From Argentina anserina (lineage: Eukaryota; Streptophyta; Magnoliopsida; Rosales; Rosaceae), in the NCBI RefSeq assembly GCF_933775445.1, contig NW_026089508.1:1-64000 (forward strand): 64,000 nucleotides of DNA, given 5' to 3'. Below are positions 12,148-24,245 of this stretch, one piece after another (position 1 is the first letter of the stretch; each line of letters opens with the position of its first letter). The position numbers and the translations under genes are program-made. A model generated the notes under the pieces. The model did not search any database and was not told the DNA's origin. It was given only the letters and a program-made list of their open reading frames with translations.

Positions 12148-15100
12148 ATGCGAGTTTCTATTGAATTTGAGAGTTTTGCAAGTGTGGGAGTGTGTTTCTT
12201 TCAAACTGAGTATCTTTACATCGTTTGCGTATCTTTACTATTCCAATTGTGTATCTTTACATCGTTTGCGTATCTTTACTATTCCAATTGTGTATTTTTT
12301 CATTTCTCGTTTGAGTATCTTTCTGTAAGGCTTCTGATGCGAGTTTCTATTGTATTTGAGAGTTTTGCAAGTGTGGGAGTGTGTTTCTTTCAAACTGAGT
12401 ATCTTTACATCGTTTGCGTATCTTTACGATTCCAATTGTGTATCTTTTCATTTCTCGTTTGAGTATCTTTCTGTAAGGCTTTCTGATGCGAGTTTCTATT
12501 GAATTTGAGAGTTTTGCAAGTGTGGGAGTGTGTTTCTTTCAAACTGAGTATCTTTACATCGTTTGCGTATCTTTACTATTCCAATTGTGTATCTTTTCAT
12601 TTCTCGTTTGAGTATCTTTCTGTAAGGCTTCTGATGCGAGTTTCTATTGTATTTGAGAGTTTTGCAAGTGTGGGAGTGTGTTTCTTTCAAACTGAGTATC
12701 TTTACATCGTTTGCGTATCTTTACGATTCCAATTGTGTATCTTTTCATTTATCGTTTGAGTATCTTTCTGTAAGGCTTTCTGATGCGAGTTTCTATTGAA
12801 TTTGAGAGTTTTGCAAGTGTGGGAGTGTGTTTCTTTCAAACTGAGTATCTTTACATCGTTTGCGTATCTTTACTATTCCAATTGTGTATCTTTTCATTTC
12901 TCGTTTGAGTATCTTTCTGTAAGGCTTCTGATGCGAGTTTCTATTGTATTTGAGAGTTTTGCAAGTGTGGGAGTGTGTTTCTTTCAAACTGAGTATCTTT
13001 ACATCGTTTGCGTATCTTTACTATTCCAATTGTGTATCTTTTCATTTCTCGTTTGAGTATCTTTCTGTAAGGCTTCTGATGCGAGTTTCTATTGTATTTG
13101 AGAATTTTGCAAGTGTGGGAGTGTGTTTCTTTCAAACTGAGTATCTTTACATCGTTTGCGTATCTTTACGATTCCAATTGTGTATCTTTTCATTTCTCGT
13201 TTGAGTATCTTTCTGTAAGGCTTTCTGATGCGAGTTTCTATTGAATTTGAGAGTTTTGCAAGTGTGGGAGTGTGTTTCTTTCAAACTGAGTATCTTTACA
13301 TCGTTTGCGTATCTTTACTATTCCAATTGTGTATCTTTTCATTTCTCGTTTGAGTATCTTTCTGTAAGGCTTCTGATGCGAGTTTTTATTGTATTTGAGA
13401 GTTTTCCATGTGTGGGAGTGTGTTTCTTTCAAACTGAGTATCTTTACATCGTTTGCGTATCTTTACTATTCCAATTGTGTATCTTTTCATTTCTCGTTTG
13501 AGTATCTTTCTGTAAGTCTTCTGATGCGAGTTTCTATTGTATTTGAGAATTTTGCAAGTGTGGGAGTGTGTTTCTTTCAAACTGAGTATCTTTACATCGT
13601 TTGCGTATCTTTACGATTCCAATTGTGTATCTTTTCATTTCTCGTTTGAGTATCTTTCTGTAAGGCTTTCTGATGCGAGTTTCTATTGAATTTGAGAGTT
13701 TTGCAAGTGTGGGAGTGTGTTTCTTTCAAACTGAGTATCTTTACATCGTTTGCGTATCTTTACTATTCCAATTGTGTATCTTTACATCGTTTGCGTATCT
13801 TTACTATTCCAATTGTGTATCTTTTCATTTCTCGTTTGAGTATCTTTCTGTAAGGCTTCTGATGCGAGTTTGTATTGTATTTGAGAGTTTTCCAAGTGTG
13901 GGAGTGTGTTTCTTTCAAACTGAGTATCTTTACATCGTTTGCGTATCTTTACTATTCCAATTGTGTATCTTTTCATTTCTCGTTTGAGTATCTTTCTGTA
14001 AGGCTTCTGATGCGAGTTTTTATTGTATTTGAGAGTTTTGCAAGTGTGGGAGTGTGATTCATTCAAACTGAGTATCTATACATCGTTTGCGTATCTTTAC
14101 TATTCCAATTGTGTATCTTTACATCGTTTGCGTAACTTTACTATTCCAATTGTGTATCTTTTCATTTCTCGATTGAGTATCTTTCTGTAAGGCTTCTGAT
14201 GCGAGTTTGTATTGTATTTGAGAGTTTTCCAAGTGTGGGAGTGTGTTTCTTTCAAACTGAGTATCTTTACATCGTTTGCGTATCTTTACTATTCCAATTG
14301 TGTATCTTTTCATTTCTCGTTTGAGTATCTTTCTGTAAGGCTTCTGATGCGAGTTTCTATTGTATTTGAGAGTTTTACAAGTGTGGGAGTGTGTTTCTTT
14401 CAAACTGAGTATCTTTACATCGTTTGCGTATCTTTACTATTCCAATTGTGTATCTTTTCATTTCTCGTTTGAGTATCTTTCTGTAAGGCTTCTGATGCGA
14501 GTTTCTATTGTATTTGAGAGTTTTGCAAGTGTGGGAGTGTGTTTCTTTCAAACTGAGTATCTTTACATCGTTTGCGTATCTTTACTATTCCAATTGTGTA
14601 TCTTTTCATTTCTCGTTTGAGTATCTTTCTGTAAGGCTTCTGATGCGAGTTTCTATTGTATTTGAGAATTTTGCAAGTGTGGGAGTGTGTTTCTTTCAAA
14701 CTGAGTATCTTTACATCGTTTGCGTATCTTTACGATTCCAATTGTGTATCTTTTCATTTCTCGTTTGAGTATCTTTCTGTAAGGCTTTCTGATGCGAGTT
14801 TCTATTGAATTTGAGAGTTTTGCAAGTGTGGGAGTGTGTTTCTTTCAAACTGAGTATCTTTACATCGTTTGCGTATCTTTACTATTCCAATTGTGTATCT
14901 TTTCATTTCTCGTTTGAGTATCTTTCTGTAAGGCTTCTGATGCGAGTTTTTATTGTATTTGAGAGTTTTCCATGTGTGGGAGTGTGTTTCTTTCAAACTG
15001 AGTATCTTTACATCGTTTGCGTATCTTTACTATTCCAATTGTGTATCTTTTCATTTCTCGTTTGAGTATCTTTCTGTAAGGCTTCTGATGCGAGTTTCTA

Positions 15101-15574
15101 TTGTATTTGAGAATTTTGCAAGTGTGGGAGTGTGTTTCTTTCAAACTGAGTATCTTTACATCGTTTGCGTATCTTTACGATTCCAATTGTGTATCTTTTC
15201 ATTTCTCGTTTGAGTATCTTTCTGTAAGGCTTTCTGATGCGAGTTTCTATTGAATTTGAGAGTTTTGCAAGTGTGGGAGTGTGTTTCTTTCAAACTGAGT
15301 ATCTTTACATCGTTTGCGTATCTTTACTATTCCAATTGTGTATCTTTACATCGTTTGCGTATCTTTACTATTCCAATTGTGTATCTTTTCATTTCTCGTT
15401 TGAGTATCTTTCTGTAAGGCTTCTGATGCGAGTTTCTATTGTATTTGAGAGTTTTGCAAGTGTGGGAGTGTGTTTCTTTCAAACTGAGTATCTTTACATC
15501 GTTTGCGTATCTTTACGATTCCAATTGTGTATCTTTTCATTTCTCGTTTGAGTATCTTTCTGTAAGGCTTTCTG
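12148..15574 (+). repeat. Domain I block leading into the 15-mer HOR
   Basis: Starts are 12148, 12337, 12486, 12634, 12783, 12931, 13079, 13228, 13376, 13524, 13673, 13862, 14010, 14199, 14347, 14495, 14643, 14792, 14940, 15088, 15237 and 15426. The first eight to nine monomers match those starting at 15575 at an offset of 3,427 bp, including the marker TGTATTTTTTCAT in module C of the first and CATTTATCG in a later one. The rest resembles the left part of Domain I. The block therefore joins a partial 15-mer unit to an older Domain I unit. Confidence 0.8.
14495..14642 (+). repeat. Reference short monomer (148 bp, module order H-A-B-C-D)
   Basis: I chose this copy as a typical short monomer. 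H (14495-14556) starts ATGCGAG, carries GTGTGGGAGTGTG and ends TTCAAACTGA. Four sub-repeats follow, each opening with GTATCTTT. A (14557-14575) continues ACATCGTTTGC. B (14576-14597) continues ACTATTCCAATTGT. C (14598-14620) continues TCATTTCTCGTTTGA. D (14621-14642) continues CTGTAAGGCTTCTG. The GTATCTTT motifs sit 19, 22 and 23 bp apart, about two helical turns each. A and C look related, since both have CAT after the core motif and end CGTTTG plus one base. The 149-bp form differs only by one extra T in D (GGCTTTCTG). The boundary at ATGCGAG is a convenience; a tandem array has no natural start. Confidence 0.95.
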
Positions 15575-17882
15575 ATGCGAGTTTCTATTGAATTTGAGAG
15601 TTTTGCAAGTGTGGGAGTGTGTTTCTTTCAAACTGAGTATCTTTACATCGTTTGCGTATCTTTACTATTCCAATTGTGTATCTTTACATCGTTTGCGTAT
15701 CTTTACTATTCCAATTGTGTATTTTTTCATTTCTCGTTTGAGTATCTTTCTGTAAGGCTTCTGATGCGAGTTTCTATTGTATTTGAGAGTTTTGCAAGTG
15801 TGGGAGTGTGTTTCTTTCAAACTGAGTATCTTTACGTCGTTTGCGTATCTTTACGATTCCAATTGTGTATCTTTTCATTTCTCGTTTGAGTATCTTTCTG
15901 TAAGGCTTTCTGATGCGAGTTTCTATTGAATTTGAGAGTTTTGCAAGTGTGGGAGTGTGTTTCTTTCAAACTGAGTATCTTTACATCGTTTGCGTATCTT
16001 TACTATTCCAATTGTGTATCTTTTCATTTCTCGTTTGAGTATCTTTCTGTAAGGCTTCTGATGCGAGTTTCTATTGTATTTGAGAGTTTTGCAAGTGTGG
16101 GAGTGTGTTTCTTTCAAACTGAGTATCTTTACATCGTTTGCGTATCTTTACGATTCCAATTGTGTATCTTTTCATTTATCGTTTGAGTATCTTTCTGTAA
16201 GGCTTTCTGATGCGAGTTTCTATTGAATTTGAGAGTTTTGCAAGTGTGGGAGTGTGTTTCTTTCAAACTGAGTATCTTTACATCGTTTGCGTATCTTTAC
16301 TATTCCAATTGTGTATCTTTTCATTTCTCGTTTGAGTATCTTTCTGTAAGGCTTCTGATGCGAGTTTCTATTGTATTTGAGAGTTTTGCAAGTGTGGGAG
16401 TGTGTTTCTTTCAAACTGAGTATCTTTACATCGTTTGCGTATCTTTACTATTCCAATTGTGTATCTTTTCATTTCTCGTTTGAGTATCTTTCTGTAAGGC
16501 TTCTGATGCGAGTTTCTATTGTATTTGAGAATTTTGCAAGTGTGGGAGTGTGTTTCTTTCAAACTGAGTATCTTTACATCGTTTGCGTATCTTTACGATT
16601 CCAATTGTGTATCTTTTCATTTCTCGTTTGAGTATCTTTCTGTAAGGCTTTCTGATGCGAGTTTCTATTGAATTTGAGAGTTTTGCAAGTGTGGGAGTGT
16701 GTTTCTTTCAAACTGAGTATCTTTACATCGTTTGCGTATCTTTACTATTCCAATTGTGTATCTTTTCATTTCTCGTTTGAGTATCTTTCTGTAAGGCTTC
16801 TGATGCGAGTTTTTATTGTATTTGAGAGTTTTCCATGTGTGGGAGTGTGTTTCTTTCAAACTGAGTATCTTTACATCGTTTGCGTATCTTTACTATTCCA
16901 ATTGTGTATCTTTTCATTTCTCGTTTGAGTATCTTTCTGTAAGGCTTCTGATGCGAGTTTCTATTGTATTTGAGAATTTTGCAAGTGTGGGAGTGTGTTT
17001 CTTTCAAACTGAGTATCTTTACATCGTTTGCGTATCTTTACGATTCCAATTGTGTATCTTTTCATTTCTCGTTTGAGTATCTTTCTGTAAGGCTTTCTGA
17101 TGCGAGTTTCTATTGAATTTGAGAGTTTTGCAAGTGTGGGAGTGTGTTTCTTTCAAACTGAGTATCTTTACATCGTTTGCGTATCTTTACTATTCCAATT
17201 GTTTATCTTTTCATTTCTCGTTTGAGTATCTTTCTGTAAGGCTTCTGATGCGAGTTTTTATTGTATTTGAGAGTTTTCCATGTGTGGGAGTGTGTTTCTT
17301 TCAAACTGAGTATCTTTACATCGTTTGCGTATCTTTACTATTCCAATTGTGTATCTTTTCATTTCTCGTTTGAGTATCTTTCTGTAAGGCTTCTGATGCG
17401 AGTTTCTATTGTATTTGAGAATTTTGCAAGTGTGGGAGTGTGTTTCTTTCAAACTGAGTATCTTTACATCGTTTGCGTATCTTTACGATTCCAATTGTGT
17501 ATCTTTTCATTTCTCGTTTGAGTATCTTTCTGTAAGGCTTTCTGATGCGAGTTTCTATTGAATTTGAGAGTTTTGCAAGTGTGGGAGTGTGTTTCTTTCA
17601 AACTGAGTATCTTTACATCGTTTGCGTATCTTTACTATTCCAATTGTGTATCTTTACATCGTTTGCGTATCTTTACTATTCCAATTGTGTATCTTTTCAT
17701 TTCTCGTTTGAGTATCTTTCTGTAAGGCTTCTGATGCGAGTTTCTATTGTATTTGAGAGTTTTGCAAGTGTGGGAGTGTGTTTCTTTCAAACTGAGTATC
17801 TTTACATCGTTTGCGTATCTTTACGATTCCAATTGTGTATCTTTTCATTTCTCGTTTGAGTATCTTTCTGTAAGGCTTTCTG
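15575..17882 (+). repeat. 15-monomer higher-order repeat, copy 1 (2,308 bp)
   Basis: Starts are 15575, 15764, 15913, 16061, 16210, 16358, 16506, 16655, 16803, 16951, 17100, 17248, 17396, 17545 and 17734: two long and thirteen short monomers. Markers along the unit are TGTATTTTTTCAT near 15718, CATTTATCG near 16175, and AATTGTTTATC near 17200. One private change is TACGTCG near 15834. Confidence 0.88.
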
Positions 17883-20149
17883 ATGCGAGTTTCTATTGAA
17901 TTTGAGAGTTTTGCAAGTGTGGGAGTGTGTTTCTTTCAAACTGAGTATCTTTACATCGTTTGCGTATCTTTACTATTCCAATTGTGTATCTTTACATCGT
18001 TTGCGTATCTTTACTATTCCAATTGTGTATTTTTTCATTTCTCGTTTGAGTATCTTTCTGTAAGGCTTCTGATGCGAGTTTCTATTGTATTTGAGAGTTT
18101 TCCAAGTGTGGGAGTGTGTTTCTTTCAAACTGAGTATCTTTACATCGTTTGCGTATCTTTACGATTCCAATTGTGTATCTTTTCATTTCTCGTTTGAGTA
18201 TCTTTCTGTAAGGCTTTCTGATGCGAGTTTCTATTGAATTTGAGAGTTTTGCAAGTGTGGGAGTGTGTTTCTTTCAAACTGAGTATCTTTACATCGTTTG
18301 CGTATCTTTACTATTCCAATTGTGTATCTTTTCATTTCTCGTTTGAGTATCTTTCTGTAAGGCTTCTGATGCGAGTTTCTATTGTATTTGAGAGTTTTGC
18401 AAGTGTGGGAGTGTGTTTCTTTCAAACTGAGTATCTTTACATCGTTTGCGTATCTTTACGATTCCAATTGTGTATCTTTTCATTTATCGTTTGAGTATCT
18501 TTCTGTAAGGCTTTCTGATGCGAGTTTCTATTGAATTTGAGAGTTTTGCAAGTGTGGGAGTGTGTTTCTTTCAAACTGAGTATCTTTACATCGTTTGCGT
18601 ATCTTTACTATTCCAATTGTGTATCTTTTCATTTCTCGTTTGAGTATCTTTCTGTAAGGCTTCTGATGCGAGTTTCTATTGTATTTGAGAGTTTTGCAAG
18701 TGTGGGAGTGTGTTTCTTTCAAACTGAGTATCTTTACATCGTTTGCGTATCTTTACTATTCCAATTATGTATCTTTTCATTTCTCGTTTGAGTATCTTTC
18801 TGTAAGGCTTCTGATGCGAGTTTCTATTGTATTTGAGAATTTTGCAAGTGTGGGAGTGTGTTTCTTTCAAACTGAGTATCTTTACATCGTTTGCGTATCT
18901 TTACGATTCCAATTGTGTATCTTTTCATTTCTCGTTTGAGTATCTTTCTGTAAGGCTTTCTGATGCGAGTTTCTATTGAATTTGAGAGTTTTGCAAGTGT
19001 GGGAGTGTGTTTCTTTCAAACTGAGTATCTTTACATCGTTTGCGTATCTTTACTATTCCAATTGTGTATCTTTTCATTTCTCGTTTGAGTATCTTTCTGT
19101 AAGGCTTCTGATGCGAGTTTTTATTGTATTTGAGAGTTTTCCATGTGTGGGAGTGTGTTTCTTTCAAACTGAGTATCTTTACATCGTTTGCGTATCTTTA
19201 CTATTCCAATTGTGTATCTTTTCATTTCTCGTTTGAGTATCTTTCTGTAAGGCTTCTGATGCGAGTTTCTATTGTATTTGAGAATTTTGCAAGTGTGGGA
19301 GTGTGTTTCTTTCAAACTGAGTATCTTTACATCGTTTGCGTATCTTTACGATTCCAATTGTGTATCTTTTCATTTCTCGTTTGAGTATCTTTCTGTAAGG
19401 CTTTCTGATGCGAGTTTCTATTGAATTTGAGAGTTTTGCAAGTGTGGGAGTGTGTTTCTTTCAAACTGAGTATCTTTACATCGTTTGCGTATCTTTACTA
19501 TTCCAATTGTTTATCTTTTCATTTCTCGTTTGAGTATCTTTCTGTAAGGCTTCTGATGCGAGTTTTTATTGTATTTGAGAGTTTTCCATGTGTGGGAGTG
19601 TGTTTCTTTCAAACTGAGTATCTTTACATCGTTTGCGTATCTTTACTATTCCAATTGTGTATCTTTTCATTTCTCGTTTGAGTATCTTTCTGTAAGGCTT
19701 CTGATGCGAGTTTCTATTGTATTTGAGAATTTTGCAAGTGTGGGAGTGTGTTTCTTTCAAACTGAGTATCTTTACATCGTTTGCGTATCTTTACGATTCC
19801 AATTGTGTATCTTTTCATTTCTCGTTTGAGTATCTTTCTGTAAGGCTTTCTGATGCGAGTTTCTATTGAATTTGAGAGTTTTGCAAGTGTGGGAGTGTGT
19901 TTCTTTCAAACTGAGTATCTTTACATCGTTTGCGTATCTTTACTATTCCAATTGTGTATCTTTTCATTTCTCGTTTGAGTATCTTTCTGTAAGGCTTCTG
20001 ATGCGAGTTTCTATTGTATTTGAGAGTTTTGCAAGTGTGGGAGTGTGTTTCTTTCAAACTGAGTATCTTTACATCGTTTGCGTATCTTTACGATTCCAAT
20101 TGTGTATCTTTTCATTTCTCGTTTGAGTATCTTTCTGTAAGGCTTTCTG
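17883..20149 (+). repeat. 15-monomer higher-order repeat, copy 2 (2,267 bp)
   Basis: Starts are 17883, 18072, 18221, 18369, 18518, 18666, 18814, 18963, 19111, 19259, 19408, 19556, 19704, 19853 and 20001. Order and markers match copy 1. The unit is exactly 41 bp shorter because the fourteenth monomer (19853) has one A-B pair instead of two. It therefore shows a single module-level change between adjacent, otherwise similar units. A private change is AATTATGTATC near 18766. A third copy begins at 20150 and runs five monomers (20150, 20339, 20488, 20636, 20785) before order is lost at 20933. Confidence 0.88.
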
Positions 20150-20932
20150 ATGCGAGTTTCTATTGAATTTGAGAGTTTTGCAAGTGTGGGAGTGTGTTTC
20201 TTTCAAACTGAGTATCTTTACATCGTTTGCGTATCTTTACTATTCCAATTGTGTATCTTTACATCGTTTGCGTATCTTTACTATTCCAATTGTGTATTTT
20301 TTCATTTCTCGTTTGAGTATCTTTCTGTAAGGCTTCTGATGCGAGTTTCTATTGTATTTGAGAGTTTTCCAAGTGTGGGAGTGTGTTTCTTTCAAACTGA
20401 GTATCTTTACATCGTTTGCGTATCTTTACGATTCCAATTGTGTATCTTTTCATTTCTCGTTTGAGTATCTTTCTGTAAGGCTTTCTGATGCGAGTTTCTA
20501 TTGAATTTGAGAGTTTTGCAAGTGTGGGAGTGTGTTTCTTTCAAACTGAGTATCTTTACATCGTTTGCGTATCTTTACTATTCCAATTGTGTATCTTTTC
20601 ATTTCTCGTTTGAGTATCTTTCTGTAAGGCTTCTGATGCGAGTTTCTATTGTATTTGAGAGTTTTGCAAGTGTGGGAGTGTGTTTCTTTCAAACTGAGTA
20701 TCTTTACATCGTTTGCGTATCTTTACGATTCCAATTGTGTATCTTTTCATTTATCGTTTGAGTATCTTTCTGTAAGGCTTTCTGATGCGAGTTTCTATTG
20801 AATTTGAGAGTTTTGCAAGTGTGGGAGTGTGTTTCTTTCAAACTGAGTATCTTTACATCGTTTGCGTATCTTTACTATTCCAATTGTGTATCTTTTCATT
20901 TCTCGTTTGAGTATCTTTCTGTAAGGCTTCTG

Positions 20933-23448
20933 ATGCGAGTTTCTATTGTATTTGAGAGTTTTGCAAGTGTGGGAGTGTGTTTCTTTCAAACTGAGTATCT
21001 TTACATCGTTTGCGTATCTTTACTATTCCAATTGTGTATCTTTACATCGTTTGCGTATCTTTACTATTCCAATTGTGTATCTTTTCATTTCTCGTTTAAG
21101 TATCTTTCTGTAAGGCTTCTGATGCGAGTTTCTATTGTATTTGAGAGTTTTGCAAGTGTGGGAGTGTGTTTCTTTCAAACTGAGTATCTTTACATCGTTT
21201 ACGTATCTTTACTATTCCAATTGTGTATGTTTTCATTTCTCGTTTGAGTATCTTTCTGTAAGGCTTTCTGATGCGAGTTTCTATTGAATTTGAGAGTTTT
21301 GCAAGTGTGGGAGTGTGTTTCTTTCAAACTGAGTATCTTTACATCGTTTGCGTATCTTTACTATTCCAATTGTGTATCTTTACATCGTTTGCGTATCTTT
21401 ACTATTCCAATTGTGTATCTTTTCATTTCTCGTTTGAGTATCTTTCTGTAAGGCTTTCTGATGCGAGTTTCTATTGAATTTGAGAGTTTTGCAAGTGTGG
21501 GAGTGTGTTTCTTTCAAACTGAGTATCTTTACATCGTTTGCGTATCTTTACTATTCCAATTGTGTATCTTTACATGGTTTGCGTATCTTTACTATTCCAA
21601 TTGTGTATCTTTTCATTTCTCGTTTGAGTATCTTTCTGTAAGGCTTCTGATGCGAGTTTCTATTGTATTTGAGAGTTTTGCAAGTGTGGGAGTGTGTTTC
21701 TTTCAAACTGAGTATCTTTACATCGTTTGCGTATCTTTACGATTCCAATTGTGTATCTTTTCATTTATCGTTTGAGTATCTTTCTGTAAGGCTTTCTGAT
21801 GCGAGTTTCTATTGAATTTGAGAGTTTTGCAAGTGTGGGAGTGTGTTTCTTTCAAACTGAGTATCTTTACATCGTTTGCGTATCTTTACTATTCCAATTG
21901 TGTATCTTTTCATTTCTCGTTTGAGTATCTTTCTGTAAGGCTTCTGATGCGAGTTTTTATTGTATTTGAGAGTTTTCCATGTGTGGGAGTGTGTTTCTTT
22001 CAAACTGAGTATCTTTACATCGTTTGCGTATCTTTACGATTCCAATTGTGTATCTTTTCATTTATCGTTTGAGTATCTTTCTGTAAGGCTTTCTGATGCG
22101 AGTTTCTATTGAATTTGAGAGTTTTGCAAGTGTGGGAGTGTGTTTCTTTCAAACTGAGTATCTTTACATCGTTTGCGTATCTTTACTATTCCAATTGTGT
22201 ATCTTTACATCGTTTGCGTATCTTTACTATTCCAATTGTGTATCTTTTCATTTCTCGTTTGAGTATCTTTCTGTAAGGCTTCTGATGCGAGTTTCTATTG
22301 TATTTGAGAGTTTTGCAAGTGTGGGAGTGTGTTTCTTTCAAACTGAGTATCTTTACATCGTTTGCGTATCTTTACTATTCCAATTGTGTATCTTTACATC
22401 GTTTGCGTATCTTTACTATTCCAATTGTGTATCTTTTCATTTCTCGTTTGAGTATCTTTCTGTAAGGCTTCTGATGCGAGTTTCTATTGTATTTGAGAGT
22501 TTTGCAAGTGTGGGAGTGTGTTTCTTTCAAACTGAGTATCTTTACATCGTTTGCGTATCTTTACGATTCCAATTGTGTATGTTTTCATTTCTCGTTTGAG
22601 TATCTTTCTGTAAGGCTTTCTGATGCGAGTTTCTATTGAATTTGAGAGTTTTGCAAGTGTGGGAGTGTGTTTCATTCAAACTGAGTATCTTTACATCGTT
22701 TGCGTATCTTTACTATTCCAATTGTGTATCTTTACATCGTTTGCGTATCTTTACTATTCCAATTGTGTATCTTTTCATTTCTCGTTTGAGTATCTTTCTG
22801 TAAGGCTTTCTGATGCGAGTTTCTATTGAATTTGAGAGTTTTGCATGTGTGGGAGTGTGTTTCTTTCAAACTGAGTATCCTTACATCGTTTGCGTATCTT
22901 TACTATTCCAATTGTGTATGTTTTCATTTCTCGTTTGAGTATCTTTCTGTAAGGCTTTCTGATGCGAGTTTCTATTGAATTTGAGAGTTTTGCAAGTGTG
23001 GGAGTGTGTTTCTTTCAAACTGAGTATCTTTACATCGTTTGCGTATCTTTACTATTCCAATTGTGTATCTTTACATCGTTTGCGTATCTTTACTATTCCA
23101 ATTGTGTATCTTTTCATTTCTCGTTTGAGTATCTTTCTGTAAGGCTTCTGATGCGAGTTTCTATTGAATTTGAGAGTTTTGCAAGTGTGGGAGTGTGTTT
23201 CTTTCAAACTGAGTATCTTTACATCGTTTGCGTATCTTTACTATTCCAATTGTGTAGGTTTTCATTTCTCGTTTCAGTATCTTTCTGTAAGGCTTTCTGA
23301 TGCGAGTTTCTATTGAATTTGAGAGTTTTGCAAGTGTGGGAGTGTGTTTCTTTCAAACTGAGTATCTTTACATCGTTTGCGTATCTTTACTATTCCAATT
23401 GTGTATGTTTTCATTTCTCGTTTGAGTATCTTTCTGTAAGGCTTTCTG
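20933..23448 (+). repeat. Transition zone between Domains I and III
   Basis: Starts are 20933, 21122, 21271, 21461, 21650, 21799, 21947, 22096, 22285, 22474, 22623, 22813, 22962, 23151 and 23300. Short and long copies alternate irregularly. Domain I markers (CATTTATCG near 21765 and 22060, TTTTCCATG near 21973) still appear. New variants arise: TGTATGTTTTCAT in module C, TATCCTTAC near 22876, and TGTAGGTTTTC with CGTTTCAG near 23254-23275. This is where the predominant monomer changes from short to long. The right half is duplicated 8,387 bp downstream. Confidence 0.8.
21271..21460 (+). repeat. Reference long monomer (190 bp, module order H-A-B-A-B-C-D)
   Basis: This is a typical long monomer. 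It equals the short monomer plus an exact 41-bp tandem duplication of modules A and B (19 + 22 bp). Modules are H 21271-21332, A 21333-21351, B 21352-21373, second A 21374-21392, second B 21393-21414, C 21415-21437 and D 21438-21460. The 189-bp form lacks one T in D. Because 189 is a multiple of three, runs of 189-bp monomers keep one reading frame open, which explains the longest ORFs in the window. Long monomers are a minority in the left third and the majority in the middle. Confidence 0.95.
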
Positions 23449-23867
23449 ATGCGAGTTTCTATTGAATTTGAGAGTTTTGCAAGTGTGGGAGTGTGTTTCT
23501 TTCAAACTGAGTATCTTTACATCGTTTGCGTATCTTTACTCTTCCAATTGTGTATCTTTACATCGTTTGCGTATCTTTACTATTCCAATTGTGTATCTTA
23601 TCATTTCTCGTTTGAGTATCTTTCTGTAAGGCTTCTGATGCGAGTTTCTATTGTATTTGAGAGTTTTGCAAGTGTGGGAGTGTGTTTCTTTCGAACTGAG
23701 TATCTTTACATCGTTTGCGTATCTTTACTATTCCAATTGTGTATCTTTACATCGTTTCCGTATCTTTACTATTCCAATTGTGTATCTTTACATCGTTTGC
23801 GTATCTTTACTATTCCAATTGTGTATCTTTTCATTTCTCGTTTAAGTATCTTTCTGTAAGGCCACAG
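22285..23867 (+). repeat. 8,387-bp-offset duplicated segment, copy 1 (9 monomers)
   Basis: Starts are 22285, 22474, 22623, 22813, 22962, 23151, 23300, 23449 and 23638. All nine recur 8,387 bp downstream with the same lengths and rare variants: the TTTCATTCAAAC head near 22670, TATCCTTAC near 22876, TGTAGGTTTTC near 23254, and the triple-AB monomer at the end. Order diverges after 23868. A partial third copy of the 22962-23448 part lies at 29657-30143. Confidence 0.9.
23638..23867 (+). repeat. Triple-AB monomer (230 bp, H-A-B-A-B-A-B-C-D)
   Basis: Three consecutive A-B pairs precede C, making the monomer 82 bp longer than the short form. The second A reads CATCGTTTCCG instead of CATCGTTTGCG. 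The head has TTCGAACTGAG, and the next monomer opens with ATGCCAG after CCACAG. The same variants occur in the copy at 32025, so these two are one event copied with the 8,387-bp segment. Confidence 0.92.
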
Positions 23868-24245
23868 ATGCCAGTTTCTATTGTATGTGAGAGTTTTGCA
23901 AGTGTGGGAGTGTGTTTCTTTCAAACTGAGTATCTTTACATCGTTTGCGTATCTTTACTATTCCAATTGTGTATCTTTACATCGTTTGCGTATCTTTACT
24001 ATTCCAATTGTGTATCTTATCATTTCTCGTTTGAGTATCTTTCTTTAAGGCTTCTTATGCGAGTTTCTATTGAATTTGAGAGTTTTGCAAGTGTGGGAGT
24101 GTGTTTCTTTCGAACTGAGTATCTTTACATCGTTTGCGTATCTTTACTATTCCAATTGTGTATCTTTACATCGTTTGCGTATCTTTACTATTCCAATTGT
24201 GTATCTTTTCATTTCTCGTTTGAGTATCTTTCTGTAAGGCCTCGG

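Larger units (their letters stand above)
1..20932 (+). repeat. Array Domain I, mostly short monomers
   Basis: About 107 of 133 complete monomers here are 148/149 bp and 26 are 189 bp. Diagnostic variants are TACGATTCC in module B of many 149-bp copies, and head variants TTTTCCATG, TTTTCCAAG and GAGAATTTT. Monomer starts in the left part: 134, 283, 431, 579, 728, 917, 1066, 1215, 1404, 1553, 1701, 1850, 1998, 2146, 2294 (then see the 4,292-bp repeat), 4873, 5020, 5169, 5358, 5506, 5655, 5844, 5993, 6141, 6289, 6437, 6586; 9165, 9313, 9462, 9651, 9800, 9948, 10097, 10245, 10393, 10542, 10731, 10879, 11068, 11216, 11365, 11513, 11661, 11810, 11999, 12148. The first 133 bases are the tail of a monomer that starts outside the window. 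Private indels: an extra T in the head of the copy at 917, one G missing near 2180, and one T missing in module C near 4987. Confidence 0.9.

Noticed and set aside
14557..14642. Head module H as two further decayed GTATCTTT-like sub-repeats (GTTTCTATTG, GTGTTTCTTTC)
   Set aside because: The resemblance is weak and could be chance in T-rich sequence, so I left H as a separate 62-bp module.
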